64,000 nt of DNA, from NCBI RefSeq assembly GCF_030272615.1, contig NC_081408.1:310038383-310102382 (forward strand). Direction: 5' to 3'. The position numbers and the translations under genes were made by a program. This DNA comes from Cryptomeria japonica (Eukaryota; Streptophyta; Pinopsida; Cupressales; Cupressaceae). The notes beneath the pieces are model-generated. The model saw only the letters and a list, made by a program, of their open reading frames with translations, was not told the DNA's origin and searched no databases. Numbering within the stretch: position 1 is the stretch's first letter; each line of letters begins with the position of its first letter. This document shows positions 36,340 through 47,561 of the stretch, in pieces.

Positions 36340-38743
36340 TGTCATGCCCAAACTTTTGGGCACGAACGGGATAATTTTTTTTTTAAATTCCAACTTAATA
36401 ACATTCAATTGCCATTATGAAATGTACTATCAAGTTTGTCTTGACTACGTGGGATTTAATTTTAACCACTAACACAAGTAGATAAAATTAAATTTAATTA
36501 ATGCGGAATATTAATTCTCCAAAGAAATTATTATTGTCACAACAATTTTAATCACTAAATTAACTTAATGAAAATTCTCTAAAATATTGGGCGAAGATAT
36601 TATTAATCTCCTAAAATCAAAATTTGTTTTAAGGGAAGAATTAAATTAGACCTAGTACTCAATTTATAATGTCCAAAAATTATATTTCAATAATTAAAAT
36701 GTGCTTAAATTAAGCTGACCTAGGGTAACTTAATTTTACAATGAATATTTACCTATAAGTTTAAATATCTCTCCATAGTCAAAATATTTTACAAAGAATT
36801 AAAGTCCCTAAATATTTAATTTAAAACATCTCAATCTATTTAATTTAAATTAAATATTAACTTCATAACAATTTAATTTAAACCATCTCAACCTATATAT
36901 ATATATATTTATATATATATAAAATAGGAGTTTTTAAACCATGCAACCCTAAGCCTTTATTTATATATTTATATTGCCCTACATTTCAAAAGAAATAACT
37001 CTTCTTTCTTTATTCTACCCTAGCCCTACCCGCACTAGCCCTCCTTATGACCCCCAAATGCATAAACAAGCCATGTAGCAAGGGTCACCTAAAATCCCTT
37101 GTGATCACTCTCATAACGAGAGCCTCTCACTCGAGGGTTGTCACTTCTACCACCCACAAGACCATCCTCTCTCCCAAGAGTAGGAGGCCTTGATTACTCC
37201 CAAAGCACATAAAATGCATACAAAAAGTAAAACATAGAGCACAATAATTTTCCAAGGAAAATTGCAAGAAACTAGCCTTTATACACAAGCAAATCCTTTC
37301 AACACAACATGCAATATAAAAAAATACAAGGAGAAAATATGACCAACCTTCAACTACCCAAAGGTATGCTAGATTGGTTGAAGATGAGCAGCCCAATTCC
37401 ACAAACCCTTGCCTCTCTACATTTAGCCAAATTTTTTAAAACCAAATCTATCTTTCTTTCAAATTCTTGTCTTCAAAAATGGAGAGTGGGTGATTACCCA
37501 CAAACTCTCTCATTATTGCATAAGAAGACCTCAGTGAGAGTTCTCACAGGTTTCTAAAATTGAAAATGGAAAAAAAAGAAAAAGATCAAAAGAGATCTCT
37601 CAACAAAAGAGAAAGTTAACTAACCTAGATGATGCCTTCTAAATTCAATTTTCGCACAACTTAGAAAACTCACTTTTTAGGGTGTCTAAATGGTCACATG
37701 GGAGTGGAAACATGCCTAAAATTACTCCTAACCCTTAGGTATACCTTATGGGCTTTAGGAAACACTCTTAAACTACCCCTAGGTGTCCATTTAACCCCTT
37801 TTAAACCCCTCTGAAGTTAATTTTCGGGTCAAACTTAAGTTGACCACCCCAAAGATTCTCTTCCCAAGGCAATTATGGAATCACATTAAATTAATTGAAA
37901 AAGCTATGGTTAAACAACTCCCCCCAAGAGACAATTTAAAGAAAAAAAAACCAAAACATAAATCAACACATGTCAAGTGACACAATAAAAATACTTTTAA
38001 AATATTATACATGAAATCTTGTCTCTTGTTGGATTTACACAAATTAACAAAATTCAATTTAACATTTATGCAAAAATCACTTTCATGAATAAAATACGAT
38101 ACAAATGGGGTGTTGTCTCTCCAAATAGACAAACCCTAGTTTTACGAACGTACATAGGTCTAGGTTTGGTTCTCCATAATATTTCCATGGTCACATGGAT
38201 AATTTTCCTGCGCATCTCAATTACACATTAGTACTTCCAAATAACCTCATATAACATTTAAACACATGAATAAGAATACACGTCAAACACTCTGCATACC
38301 ATATACATTTAAACAAATTGATACATCTTACATCCAAATAAATCCACATACGTAGTTATCATAATCCTCTTAATTTTAATCCATACATAAAACATACATC
38401 CTATTTCTATCATCATAGTGAAGTCCTGCAAATCCAATAATGACATATATCATCTCAAATTTATCCTATTCTGGAATCATATAGAGTTCTATATCCTAAC
38501 GCATATAAATGAAGCATGAACATACATCAATGTTATCCAAATCTTGGGATCCTATAAGTTCTAAATCCATAATGCATAAAAATGTACACCTCAAGGTGAA
38601 ATGATTCCATAGCCTGGTTCAATTACTTTTCTCACCAAATCTATCTGTCTAACATAGCCCATCCTATTGAATTATAGCACTTATTAGTAGGGTCAAACAT
38701 GGTCAACGAAGTTAATCAAAGCTTGGTTGGGATGGGCCTTACA
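36340..38743 (-). repeat. Element C 5' LTR, internally deleted (2.4 kb)
   Basis: It aligns with 28455-32284 but jumps from the position equal to 29301 to that equal to 30632 at a clean junction (37038/37039, ACTAG|CCCTCC). This removes the GC-rich palindrome island. It also has about 50 extra bases near 38262-38312. I read the 1.33-kb difference as a deletion here because palindrome islands are typical of the related LTRs and the other copy shows no target duplication around the block; an insertion in the other LTR is the alternative. Confidence 0.9.
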
Positions 38744-38748
38744 AAATT

Positions 38749-39565
38749 GCACAAGAGAGTGACACATGTTAGTAGACTATTCGTGGCATATTCTTGGAAT
38801 CTTCCAATTTGAACATGGGTGGTGGTGGTTATAGGAGAGTAAGATTTTTTTAATTTTAAATTTATGATTTACAACTTCATTTATTCACCCAAGGGACACA
38901 TGGCAATGTATGTCTTACTACATATTCTTGTGGAGCTATGGAGCTATCATAGTTGACCTGTTTAATTGACTGGTAGTGGAGGTGGCCATGTACAACATAA
39001 ATGATATATTTTATTTATTATTTTATGTTCACATACATATTTGGATGTGGTATTTGGGGAAAAATGTGACTTTATATTGATAAAATATGTTTATTTTCAT
39101 TGGTGGAAGTTGAGTTGGGTTTATGTAGCATTATGGTAATATTTAATGTAAATTTTGAATGGTTGTTGGATTGATTTCCAATCTCAATGTGGGATTTAAC
39201 TAGGTTACCCAATAAGGGGTAGTTGTTGCTGAATACTACCGAATATTGTGCTTAGAACAAACATCATCCATCATGGAAAAGCCACGGGGGCTTCATTGGC
39301 TAGACAATATTATATCACGTGCATTCATATCAGGGGGCTTAATATCCCAAATATGAGGGTACAATATATTTCCTATCAGTAAAAATAGGGGTCTTTTTAA
39401 TTCTGGCTATGAAAAAATACAATATCTGATGAAAATAGGGGGCTTTTTATTTCAGGTTATGTATTATGAGGAGGTGACAAAGAAGGATTTTAGGGCAATA
39501 TTTTTTGAAAATAGGAGGACTCTTTAGTATGCCATGAACACATGTGCTATAACCCAAGTTCACTA
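38749..39565. other. Spacer with short direct repeats
   Basis: No gene is seen. A unit around AAAATAGGGGGCTTTTT recurs near 39382, 39432 and, more weakly, 39508, with flanking ATACAATAT sequence repeated too. GTGGTGGTGGTTATAGGAG lies near 38819. No terminus or domain assigns the region to an element. Confidence 0.4.
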
Positions 39566-41215
39566 AGTGAAGCTCCCATGGTAAAAGCCCATAAAAGCAA
39601 AAAACACACCACTACCTTGTGCACCCACTAGATTTTCCTTCTTCGCTATGAAGTCCCTAGCTCCAACCACAAAACTAGAAGGATCAACTAAAATTAAGGC
39701 AAGGAAAAAGAGAGAAGGTCCACTGAAGGTAGAAAGGGCACCACATTCTTGACCAATTCCACCACAACAAGGCTAAGAGAAACCATATACAATCAGGAAA
39801 AGAAAGAAATGACCACAACTATAAAGAGTCTATAGATCCCACCTCTCTCCACTGTATCATCATTCACATCCTTTGTGTCTAAATCATTCTCTTCCTTTTT
39901 AGATGCCCCTCTGAAAGCTCTTCTACTACTGCACTTCACTTGCATGCCCTTGCCCCTCATTTTCCTTTCTTCTATTTATCTCAAAGTTATTTTATAGCTA
40001 TAATTTTATTTAATATATCAATTATGTTTTAGTTTTATAATTACACTTATCAGCCAAATTATTATTTCACATATAATGTATTCTATTGATGTTTATGCTC
40101 ATTTAAAATTTAATAAATTTAATTGTTATCAAAGAGATAAATTTCTACCTTCAAATTAATTTATATTTAGAAAAAATTTAAATTTATTTTATAAAAAAGT
40201 AACTAAGTTTTTTATAGGATTATTTATAATTAATTAAGTAATATTCACTACTATCGTACTATCTTAGGTAATTTGAAAATTAGTATTTGATTTATAAGCT
40301 TAAAAATGGTGGATCTTAGTAGTTGATGAAGGTAGTTGGATAATATTTTTTAAATAATCCAATTTTACATGTATATTGCTCAAACTTTAACTAAAGTTAA
40401 AAAAAAGAATCTTTGATTGTTGGAAGAATTAATATCATTTTAATCATGCTTGTAAATATATTGAATAATAGAATATTTGTTGACTGGAAAAATATATAAA
40501 GAAATTTCTTAGAATAAGAACCTAATTTTTTTTGAAACATTGAATAAAGTTAAATAAAATAATTTTTAGTTGTTGGCAAATTTATTAATATTTTCACACT
40601 ATCTGTAAATTTGTTGATAATATAACATTAATTCATCAAGAAAATATATAAAAGAATCTCTTAAAGTTTATTTCATTTGAAGTGTTGAAATTAATGGATA
40701 TTAGTACTTGACGAAGGTAGTTGGGAAATCTTATTTTAATTATAAACTTTTGAAAATTTTAGTTCTTAATAGTTGAGAAATATTATTTCAAGCATGTAAA
40801 TTCTTTTAAATAGTTCAATTTTATCTTTATATTGCTTGAACTTTAAAAAAAGTTAAATAAAAGAATCTTTCTTGTTGGAATTACAAAATACCATTTTAAT
40901 CATGTTTGTAAATATATTGGATAATAGAATCGTTGTTGGTTGAAAAAATATATAAAGATATCTCTAGAATTTATAACATAAAAGTTTGTTAAAACATTAA
41001 ATAAAGTTAATTATAAGAATCTTTAGTGGTTGAGATTTTTATTACCATTTGAACACTATTTGTAAATTTGTTGATAATAGAACCTTAACTTCATTGAGAA
41101 AATATATGAAATAATATTTTTGACTTACAAAATAAAAAGATCTATTTTCATTATAGAAGCATAAAATAAATTTAAATAAAATAATGTCCAATGATTAGAA
41201 AATTATTCCCATTTA
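39566..41215. repeat. Dispersed repeat, copy 2 (pair with 7705-9400)
   Basis: It matches 7705-9400 in the same orientation over about 1.65 kb. The degenerate units of about 150 bp keep the same spacing (landmarks near 40390, 40547, 40850, 41005 and 41170). The match stops at about 41215, exactly where the inverted-repeat composite begins, suggesting that the composite inserted into this copy. Confidence 0.7.
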
Positions 41216-42641
41216 AAAATATTTGAAAAATCACAAGAGTGTGATTGAAACATTGATGATGAAAACTCTTATACAATCGAATCGAAGAACAAAAATAGTT
41301 AATATTATAGATTATGGAAATCTAATCGAAAAACAAGAGTCAAAAAATTATACACTAATTATGGATTTTAGAAATCTAATTTTATTAATTGAAATATGTA
41401 ATTTACTTCCATCTTCAAACTAAATACCACTAGAATATGTTTAAAAAGATGAGCCAATCATTGACGACATCAAAACTTTTGTGCCAACTTGTGAGGAGAA
41501 TGCAAAACATAAACCATTTGTAAAAATTTTAGTTGATGAGGGACTCTTTTGATATTTAAGGAGAGCCATGAAACATTATAACCAATATTGAGAATTTTTT
41601 GGTAAACGAGAAACCAAAAAATTGCATAGGACGGTGATTGATTTAAAAAATGTTGAAACAATTGAAGAGCATTATGGAAGTTCAAGCATTATTTCAATGG
41701 TAGTAGATAGTTATTTAAATGATGATAATGATTGAAATGACTTAGTGTGTGTGGTTTAAGGTTGTCTCCTTAAACCGCACACACTAAGCAACATATTAAG
41801 TTTAGAGAATGTCAGTCAACTCTGAGTGTTTAACACTTTTAAGTCTAGAATTCAAAGCTTAGTGCCATATTAAGTCTAGAGAATGTGAGTCAACTTTGAG
41901 TGTATAACATTTTAAAGTCTATAAGTCAAAACTTAGTGTGTGTGATTTAAGACATCTGGGTTTAAGGTTGGTTGTATACCTTCTTGGTGGTGGTACTTCC
42001 CAGTGCCCTGTCATTGTGTAATGGATACTGAAGTTGATGTCGTCTAGAATTGTGGGTCCCAGAGTCCAGGACTCAGACATACGACATAAATCACACACAC
42101 TAAGCTTTGACTTCTAGGCTTAAAAGTGTTAAACAGTCAGAGAGTTGACTGACATTCTCTAGACTTAATATGTTGCTTAGTGTGTGTGGTTTAAGGCTGG
42201 CCAATATTAAGCTTTATTCTCAATATTGGTTATGATTTTTCATGGCTCTCCTTAAATATCAAAAGAGTCCTTGGTCAACTGAATTGTTTACAAATGGTTT
42301 ATGTTCTTCATTCTCCTCACAAGTTGACATGAATTTTTTATGTCATCAACGATTGACTCATCTTTTTTAACATACTCTAGTGATATTTAGTGATATTTAG
42401 TTTGAAGATGGAAGTAAATTACTTTTTAGTTATTCATATTTCAATTAATAAAATTAGATTTCTACAATTCATAATAAATGTATAGTATTGATTCTTGTTT
42501 TTTTATTAGATTTCCATAATCTATAATATCAACTATTTATGTTCTTCGATTGGATTGTATGAGAGTTAATATTTTTAAAAATCACAAGAGTGTGATCTAA
42601 ACATTAATGATGAAAACTCTCATACAATCAAATCTAAGAAC
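41216..42641. mobile_element. Foldback-like inverted-repeat composite
   Basis: Outer arms 41268-41594 and 42213-42567 are inverted copies of each other with scattered differences; an easy anchor is CTTTTGATATTTAAGGAGAG near 41546 and its complement near 42245. Direct copies of AATCACAAGAGTGTGAT lie at both ends (about 41229 and 42579), the right one continuing into a copy of the outer arm tip. Inside are further inverted copies (41771-41862 and 42094-42200) and a direct copy (41863-41955). No transposase frame is present. It resembles a foldback or MITE-type composite; its family is unknown. The right edge abuts a Copia-type LTR fragment, and part of the arm could belong to that LTR. Confidence 0.6.
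41741..41788. repeat. 21-bp hairpin built on CTTAGTGTGTGTGGTTTAAG
   Basis: The left arm 41741-41761 and right arm 41768-41788 are complementary with one mismatch across a 6-nt loop (TTGTCT). The same motif recurs at 41938 (direct), near 42085-42102 (inverted) and 42177 (direct), so it behaves like the terminal repeat of a small mobile unit. Confidence 0.7.
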
Positions 42642-43290
42642 CTCCCAGATCGAGCACCAGGGTTCGCCCAAAGCCAAAAGTGGTCAAGAACCCGATGATC
42701 ACAATCACAAAGTTTAAATGAGTGTCTGAGCTCTTCGATTAGGGTTCTTATATAGGAAGTTGGATGGATGAACCCTTTTGGGCATAAGGATCGGATAAGC
42801 CGCACAGAGACACATGAGGAAGAGGAGGTGTAGACCCACGTATCCAGTGTATCTAGACACATTTGGTAACATGACACAAAATCACTGTCAAAGTGTCAAT
42901 GCATGGTAACTCATCACAAAAATATACTGGTTGGTAACTCATCATAGAGTATTACCGGTTTATACAACTTTTCCGGTCACCGGTTGGTAACTCAGAGTAA
43001 TACCAGTTTAACAGATTATCGATTGACAGAAATGAAGACTAGGAAAATGATAACTGTCACTTCTAGTTCCTTTGCTCCGTTCTGCTTGAGATCCTCGAAC
43101 CACTTGAGATCCTCATGCCGCTTGAGATCGGTAAACACTTTCTACATAACATCAATAGTCTAAATACTACAGCATGATACCGGTTTGGAATAATTACCGG
43201 TTGAGCATAATTCATACATTCACAAAGTGATCTCATAGCAAGTGTGTGTCCATCAATGACAATCACAACATAATCATCAAAATGCCAACA
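42642..43290 (-). mobile_element. Copia-type LTR fragment with promoter, minus strand
   Basis: On the minus strand it starts TGTTGGCATTTTGATG at 43290 and soon reads GTCATTGATGG, as do the LTRs at 51694 (minus) and 59810 (plus), which start TGTTGGCA. This shared start is why I group it with the Copia-like elements on the right of the window. It has a clear TATA box and ends abruptly at the foldback composite, so the downstream R/U5 part is missing or rearranged. ACCGGT-containing motifs recur on both strands. Its polypurine tract would lie just above 43290 but is degenerate. Confidence 0.6.
42747..42754 (-). promoter_or_regulatory. TATA box of the Copia-type LTR
   Basis: The minus strand reads CCTATATAAGAACCC, a strong plant TATA consensus about 540 bp into the LTR. 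It would direct transcription leftward. Because the LTR is truncated shortly after, any transcript would enter the foldback composite. Confidence 0.6.
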
Positions 43291-44534
43291 TTTGGCTCTC
43301 CCATGACCCTATCGTTAGCCATGTACTTGACCTCTATTTTCACTCTACCATCTATCCATCACAATAGGCATAAGAGTGGTCTGATTTTTAAGAGTAGGCC
43401 TATGAATGAATGACCAAGTGTTATACTAAGGAGTGATGCATGTATAGAATATATCCAACCCCCAATCTCACTACATCAGTCTAGGACTATCAAATTATAC
43501 ATAGGATATATATGGACTAATTCATGGCCACAAATCACTAAGCACTAGGGTAGTGTAATGTAAGGAAAATTAGGAATTAGGGTTTAAGATAATAAAACCA
43601 CTAACTAGCCTAATTAACCCAATTAAATTGAAGGAGGATTTAAACCAATAGATCTAGGATCAATATTTGTGAGGAAAGAGACTGGAAATTTTTATTGGAT
43701 TCAATGAGTTAGGGGTTGGTTAATCCTCTTTCGAAGTTGAATTTGATTATTTATGAAATTAGTGTAAAATGAGGGATTATTGAAGTGATCTGATAAAAAT
43801 AGTAAGCTACAAATGTCCCATAAAGCCACCAACATGGATCTGAGCAAAATGAGATAAATAAAACTTGTCCTTCAAAGTTCAACCTGATTTTATGGGACTA
43901 GGTAGTACAGATCCATCTTGTTCCTCCAAATTTCCTACCATCGAAAGCTAACCTATTGGTCATTGTTGACTCTACCAGATTTCCTAAGTATAGATCCACA
44001 CTTATTTCCTACTCATAGAAAGAAAGGTAAATAGGTTGGCAATAGGGTTTTGCATTAGGTTAAACCTTGATTTTGGAATTAACCATGAATAAAATAATGC
44101 TAACATTAAAATAAATGTTAAGGAGATATACCTTAGATCCACGATTATTGATGATGATGCAATTCTCTTTGAATGTAATCACAAATATTAAATGTAATGG
44201 CATGACAAACACATGGACATGAAAAAATCTTATCACACACACATGCTTGCATTAACATCATTGTAACTTTTCTCCACAATGGTTGAACAATATGCAACCT
44301 TGAAACTTTGAATATGCTTGATAACGAATGATTCACAATTGCATGAATACTAGGGATGGAATCTTGAATCTTTCTTTTTATATCTAAAATAAATAGATAT
44401 AATGTCTTTATATAGGGTTCCCAAGGTAATTTATCAGTTAGGTTGATCTCCTATGGTCATGTGTAGCCCTAATGATCAAATTTTGGCAGGGAGATAGAAC
44501 ACTTATCCCATTTCAAATTGGGCCCCCTTTAAGA

Positions 44535-44605
44535 GGGACCAGGGTGTTTTGGGGTACCATGGTCCAAACCAAGGTGTTCCACACCTTGGTCCTTTTGTGA
44601 AAGGG
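44535..44605. repeat. Hairpin block around ACCAAGGTGT
   Basis: ACCAAGGTGT (44568-44577) and ACACCTTGGT (44581-44590) form a perfect 10-bp stem with a 3-nt loop. GGTACCATGG and GGGACC/GGTCC pairs surround it. This is the same style of local palindrome cluster as in the LTRs of elements A and C. Confidence 0.7.
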
Positions 44606-45399
44606 ACCAAAACAAGTAGCCAAGGAAATGCACATCTCACAACGGGACCCATCAAAGGGTGTACATGACATCAAAGTTGAGTAATTGGGCCTAAATGGAC
44701 CTAGAGAGAGGGTGAGGATAGGACATGCTAAAGTGGGAGCACAAACATGAGGTGTAAATTGGATTAGTGACAATTTAAGATGCCACATTTGGCCCCTCAT
44801 TTATTGTGTAAATGAGCCTATGCAAATACTCATAGGAAAGTAGAAAAATGAGAGAAAGAGGAGCAATTATAAGACAAATCATGAGATAAGACATTGCTAA
44901 TTTAGAGAAACCAAGACCCAAATATTAGGATCTTAAGTCACACAATCCCATGCAAGGATACACAAAACAAGACAAAGAAAAAAATCCAAAAAAGGATAAA
45001 AGACAAAAAGACACACAACACAAAAATTGAAAACCAAAACAAGACCTCAAGTCAACTAGCTAAAGAGACCTTGATAATTGAAATGTCTCAGCTAGTAAAA
45101 TAATTCTTGAAATGCCATCACAAGGACACATGCAATCACATAAAAAGAGAAAGAGCTTGTATCAAACCATGAACCACAAATTTAAAAGCTATGGGCTCAT
45201 GGAGACAAGAAAGGAGGAACAAGGATGGTATGGGCTAGAAAGCTATGTTGTGCTAGGTGATCCATGAGAGGAAGAGAAAGAGAGGACATGGATACCATAG
45301 GCTAGTTGTGTTTTTCTAGGTGATCTATGTTGGGGAGGAGAGTTGAAATAGTCTAGTAGTGTTTTTCTAGTTCCACTCATCCTGCATGTGCAACTATTT

Positions 45400-45740
45400 G
45401 GTTTTACAGGTTAGGCACCTCATATAAGACTTTGTTTTGTCTATTTTGGACCATGCAACAACTTGTACAAGACATGGAATAAAAATGAAAATGTACGCTT
45501 TGTTTTGGGCATGAATCATCTCGTGTAAGACTTTATTTTGTCTAGTTTCAAGAATGAACACCTTGTGTAAGATAAATATATGCCTAATTTGGGGAACATC
45601 TTGTGTAAGACTTTGTTTTGTCTGGGTTTGAGAATGTGTAACCCTAGATAATAAATATATTTAAATGTTGCATCTAGTTTTGGGCATGAAGCATCTCGTG
45701 TAAGACTTTGTTTTTTCTGGTTTCAAGAATGAATACCCCA
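45400..45740. repeat. Degenerate GTGTAAGACTTTGTTTTGTCT repeats
   Basis: Copies of a segment around TAAGACTTTGTTTTGTCT, often preceded by CATCTCGTG and followed by GGTTTCAAGAATGAA, recur near 45427, 45528, 45607 and 45700 at irregular spacing. No coding potential. Confidence 0.6.
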
Positions 45741-46959
45741 TATAAGACATGCAAAAATATAGTACAATATAGTACAAAGAAGGGAATATGAAATGCCCCC
45801 CCTTAAAATGTCAACATATCCCTATATTGATGTCTTAAGGAATCTAGAAACAAGGATACACATCTTCAAATCCAAGGAGATATCCTTTTAGGAACAATGC
45901 TCATAAATCCAAATTAAAGGCAATATTCTTACAAGGAAGGACAAGATAGTTGAAAAATAGATATCTTGGAATAAGTGTAAAGGGAATCTTTGGAGGGGAA
46001 GAGATATTTTCTCTAAAGACATGTACATCCAAGAGGAATTTCTTGAACAAAAATAAGATCATCAGTGAAAAGAAAGGAAGGAGAATAAGAATACATACCT
46101 TCCCCCTATTGCTAGGTGAAAGGGATTTTTGATGAAGGATGACACACATTTGACCCTAAGTGAAGGGTTTATTTAAAATAGATATACATTTACAAGTGAA
46201 GAAGAGGTTTTAATCAAGGATACACACCTCTTGCATAAGAGAGAATTCTTTAGCAAACAAATAACTTCACAGAAGGAATGACATCATGTCATAAACAAAC
46301 ACCACTCATAAAAGGAAATGTCAATAAATGAGAAAGGATAAGAGAAAGATCAATTCCTCCCAAGTGTAGGGACAATGAGAAGAATTGTACAAACTCTAAG
46401 GAGAGATTATGCATAAGAAAATGCACTAATTGAAGCAAAGAAAGATCCTAAATAAGGACCACACATGTACTCAGCTGAAGGAATATTCAATGCAAGAAAA
46501 GACATCAAGATATGAAAAATGCAACTCCAAAGAAGAGGTAATCTTCAAAGAGAAAGAGAGAATTGAATATATGTTGTCCTTGTCGCCCAAGGGAGGAAAT
46601 AAGGAAAAGACATGTTACTGCCCCAAAATGTTTATTATTGAAAAATTATCACCACTCATGACAAAGAGCCCCAAATGAAGTTAACTTCTAGTGTCATAGG
46701 GTGAGGAGAAACATGATAGGATGAATGGATTGCTAAGGAATTGCCTCTTCACCAAGAAAAAGTGCAAGGTCAGTTGTAAAAGCTATGCAAACTCTATCAT
46801 ATTAGTATTGAACAAATTTTTTAAAGGATTTATAATTTCCAAGATAATGATAGTAAATACAATGAAAAAGACAATGTTAATCACCTTCCTTATGCTTATA
46901 ATTGTGATTAAGTCTAATAAAAGGAAAAACAACATTATTATTATACGTCAATCTCCAAA

Positions 46960-47154
46960 AGATTCTAATAGATAATTTATCTTGATCATAAATGGGAGGA
47001 GGTTTTGTCTCTTGAGATGTAGGACAAGGGTTTCTAGAAGGAGGAGGATTCTCTTCCATGATTTTTTATGGTTTTGTTATCAATGAGTCCTTGTATTTCT
47101 TTTTGAGAATTAGGACAATCATTGGCATTGTTACCCTCCTCATTTTCCCGAGGC
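46960..47154 (-). pseudogene. Possible Gypsy-type gag remnant
   Basis: From an ATG at 47154 the minus strand reads a short peptide containing NANDCPNSQKEIQGLIDN, then hits a stop. An overlapping frame (47059 downward) continues with proline-rich EENPPPSRNPCPTSQ. In some plant Ty3/Gypsy gag proteins a Cys-containing segment is followed by K-x-x-IQ-x-LID and then proline-rich sequence, and the resemblance is to that. It is short and frame-shifted, so a chance open frame remains possible. Confidence 0.25.
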
Positions 47155-47260
47155 ATTTTTGTTATCATGTTATTTAAAATAAGGAGTGTTTATTTAGTCT
47201 GAGTTTGTATAATTCTTGGTTTTTGTCTTATTAAATTTTGTCTTGAACTGGACCTCTCAA

Positions 47261-47561
47261 TTGAACCTTTTCAAAAGTTCAAGGTTCAAGTTCAAGTAGA
47301 GCATGTTGTGTTGTGGCTTTGTTCTAATTAAAAAGTTAATGGTCTTACTATCAATTATCATTGAACTTGAACTATTGAACCTTCTCAAAAAGTTCAAGAG
47401 TCAAGTTCAAAGTTGAGAAAGTTGAGTCTTGTCTAAGTCTTGTCTTTGTAACAAGTAAGTCGTGGCCTTGTGGTGTCTTTGTCTTGGTTTGTCTTTGTTC
47501 TATTCTTTTGAACTTGAACTTTCGAACTACTTCTTAGAGGGTTCAAAGTTCAAAGTTCAAA
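47261..47561. repeat. Three consecutive hairpins built from TTGAAC/GTTCAA
   Basis: Hairpin one pairs TTGAACCTT (47261-47269) with AAGGTTCAA (47281-47289). Hairpin two pairs TTGAACTTGA (47361-47370) with TCAAGTTCAA (47401-47410), with an inner TTGAAC/GTTCAA pair. Hairpin three pairs about 20 bases at 47507-47526 with 47541-47561 imperfectly. About fifteen TTGAAC or GTTCAA hexamers fall in 300 bp. They lie just upstream of the possible minus-strand gag start, where a retroelement leader would be. Confidence 0.75.

Larger units (their letters stand above)
28455..38743 (-). mobile_element. Element C: complete non-autonomous LTR retrotransposon (LARD type), minus strand
   Basis: Direct repeats 28455-32284 and 36340-38743 start and end alike (TGTCATGCCC...GGCCTTACA on the plus strand) and flank a 4.06-kb interior. 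On the minus strand a primer site (36325-36336) follows the 5' LTR and a polypurine tract (32285-32298) precedes the 3' LTR. The flanking 5-mers AACTT (28450-28454) and AAATT (38744-38748) match at four of five bases, as expected of an older duplication. The interior has no frame with a recognisable domain. The LTRs differ more than those of element A, and the 5' LTR lacks 1.33 kb. The LTR start TGTAAGGCCCA and the 22-nt pre-PPT block tie it to element A's group. Confidence 0.9.
43291..46876. other. Decayed retroelement-like DNA, no gene
   Basis: No supported coding region is seen; open frames at 44513-44800, 45901-46149, 45950-46132, 46430-46678 and 46721-46975 lack motifs. Two structures stand out: a hairpin-rich block at 44535-44605 and a degenerate array at 45400-45740. 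A poly-G tract on the minus strand (AAGGGGGGGCATTTCA, near 45792-45808) could be an old polypurine tract, but I found no matching LTR ends. Confidence 0.4.
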
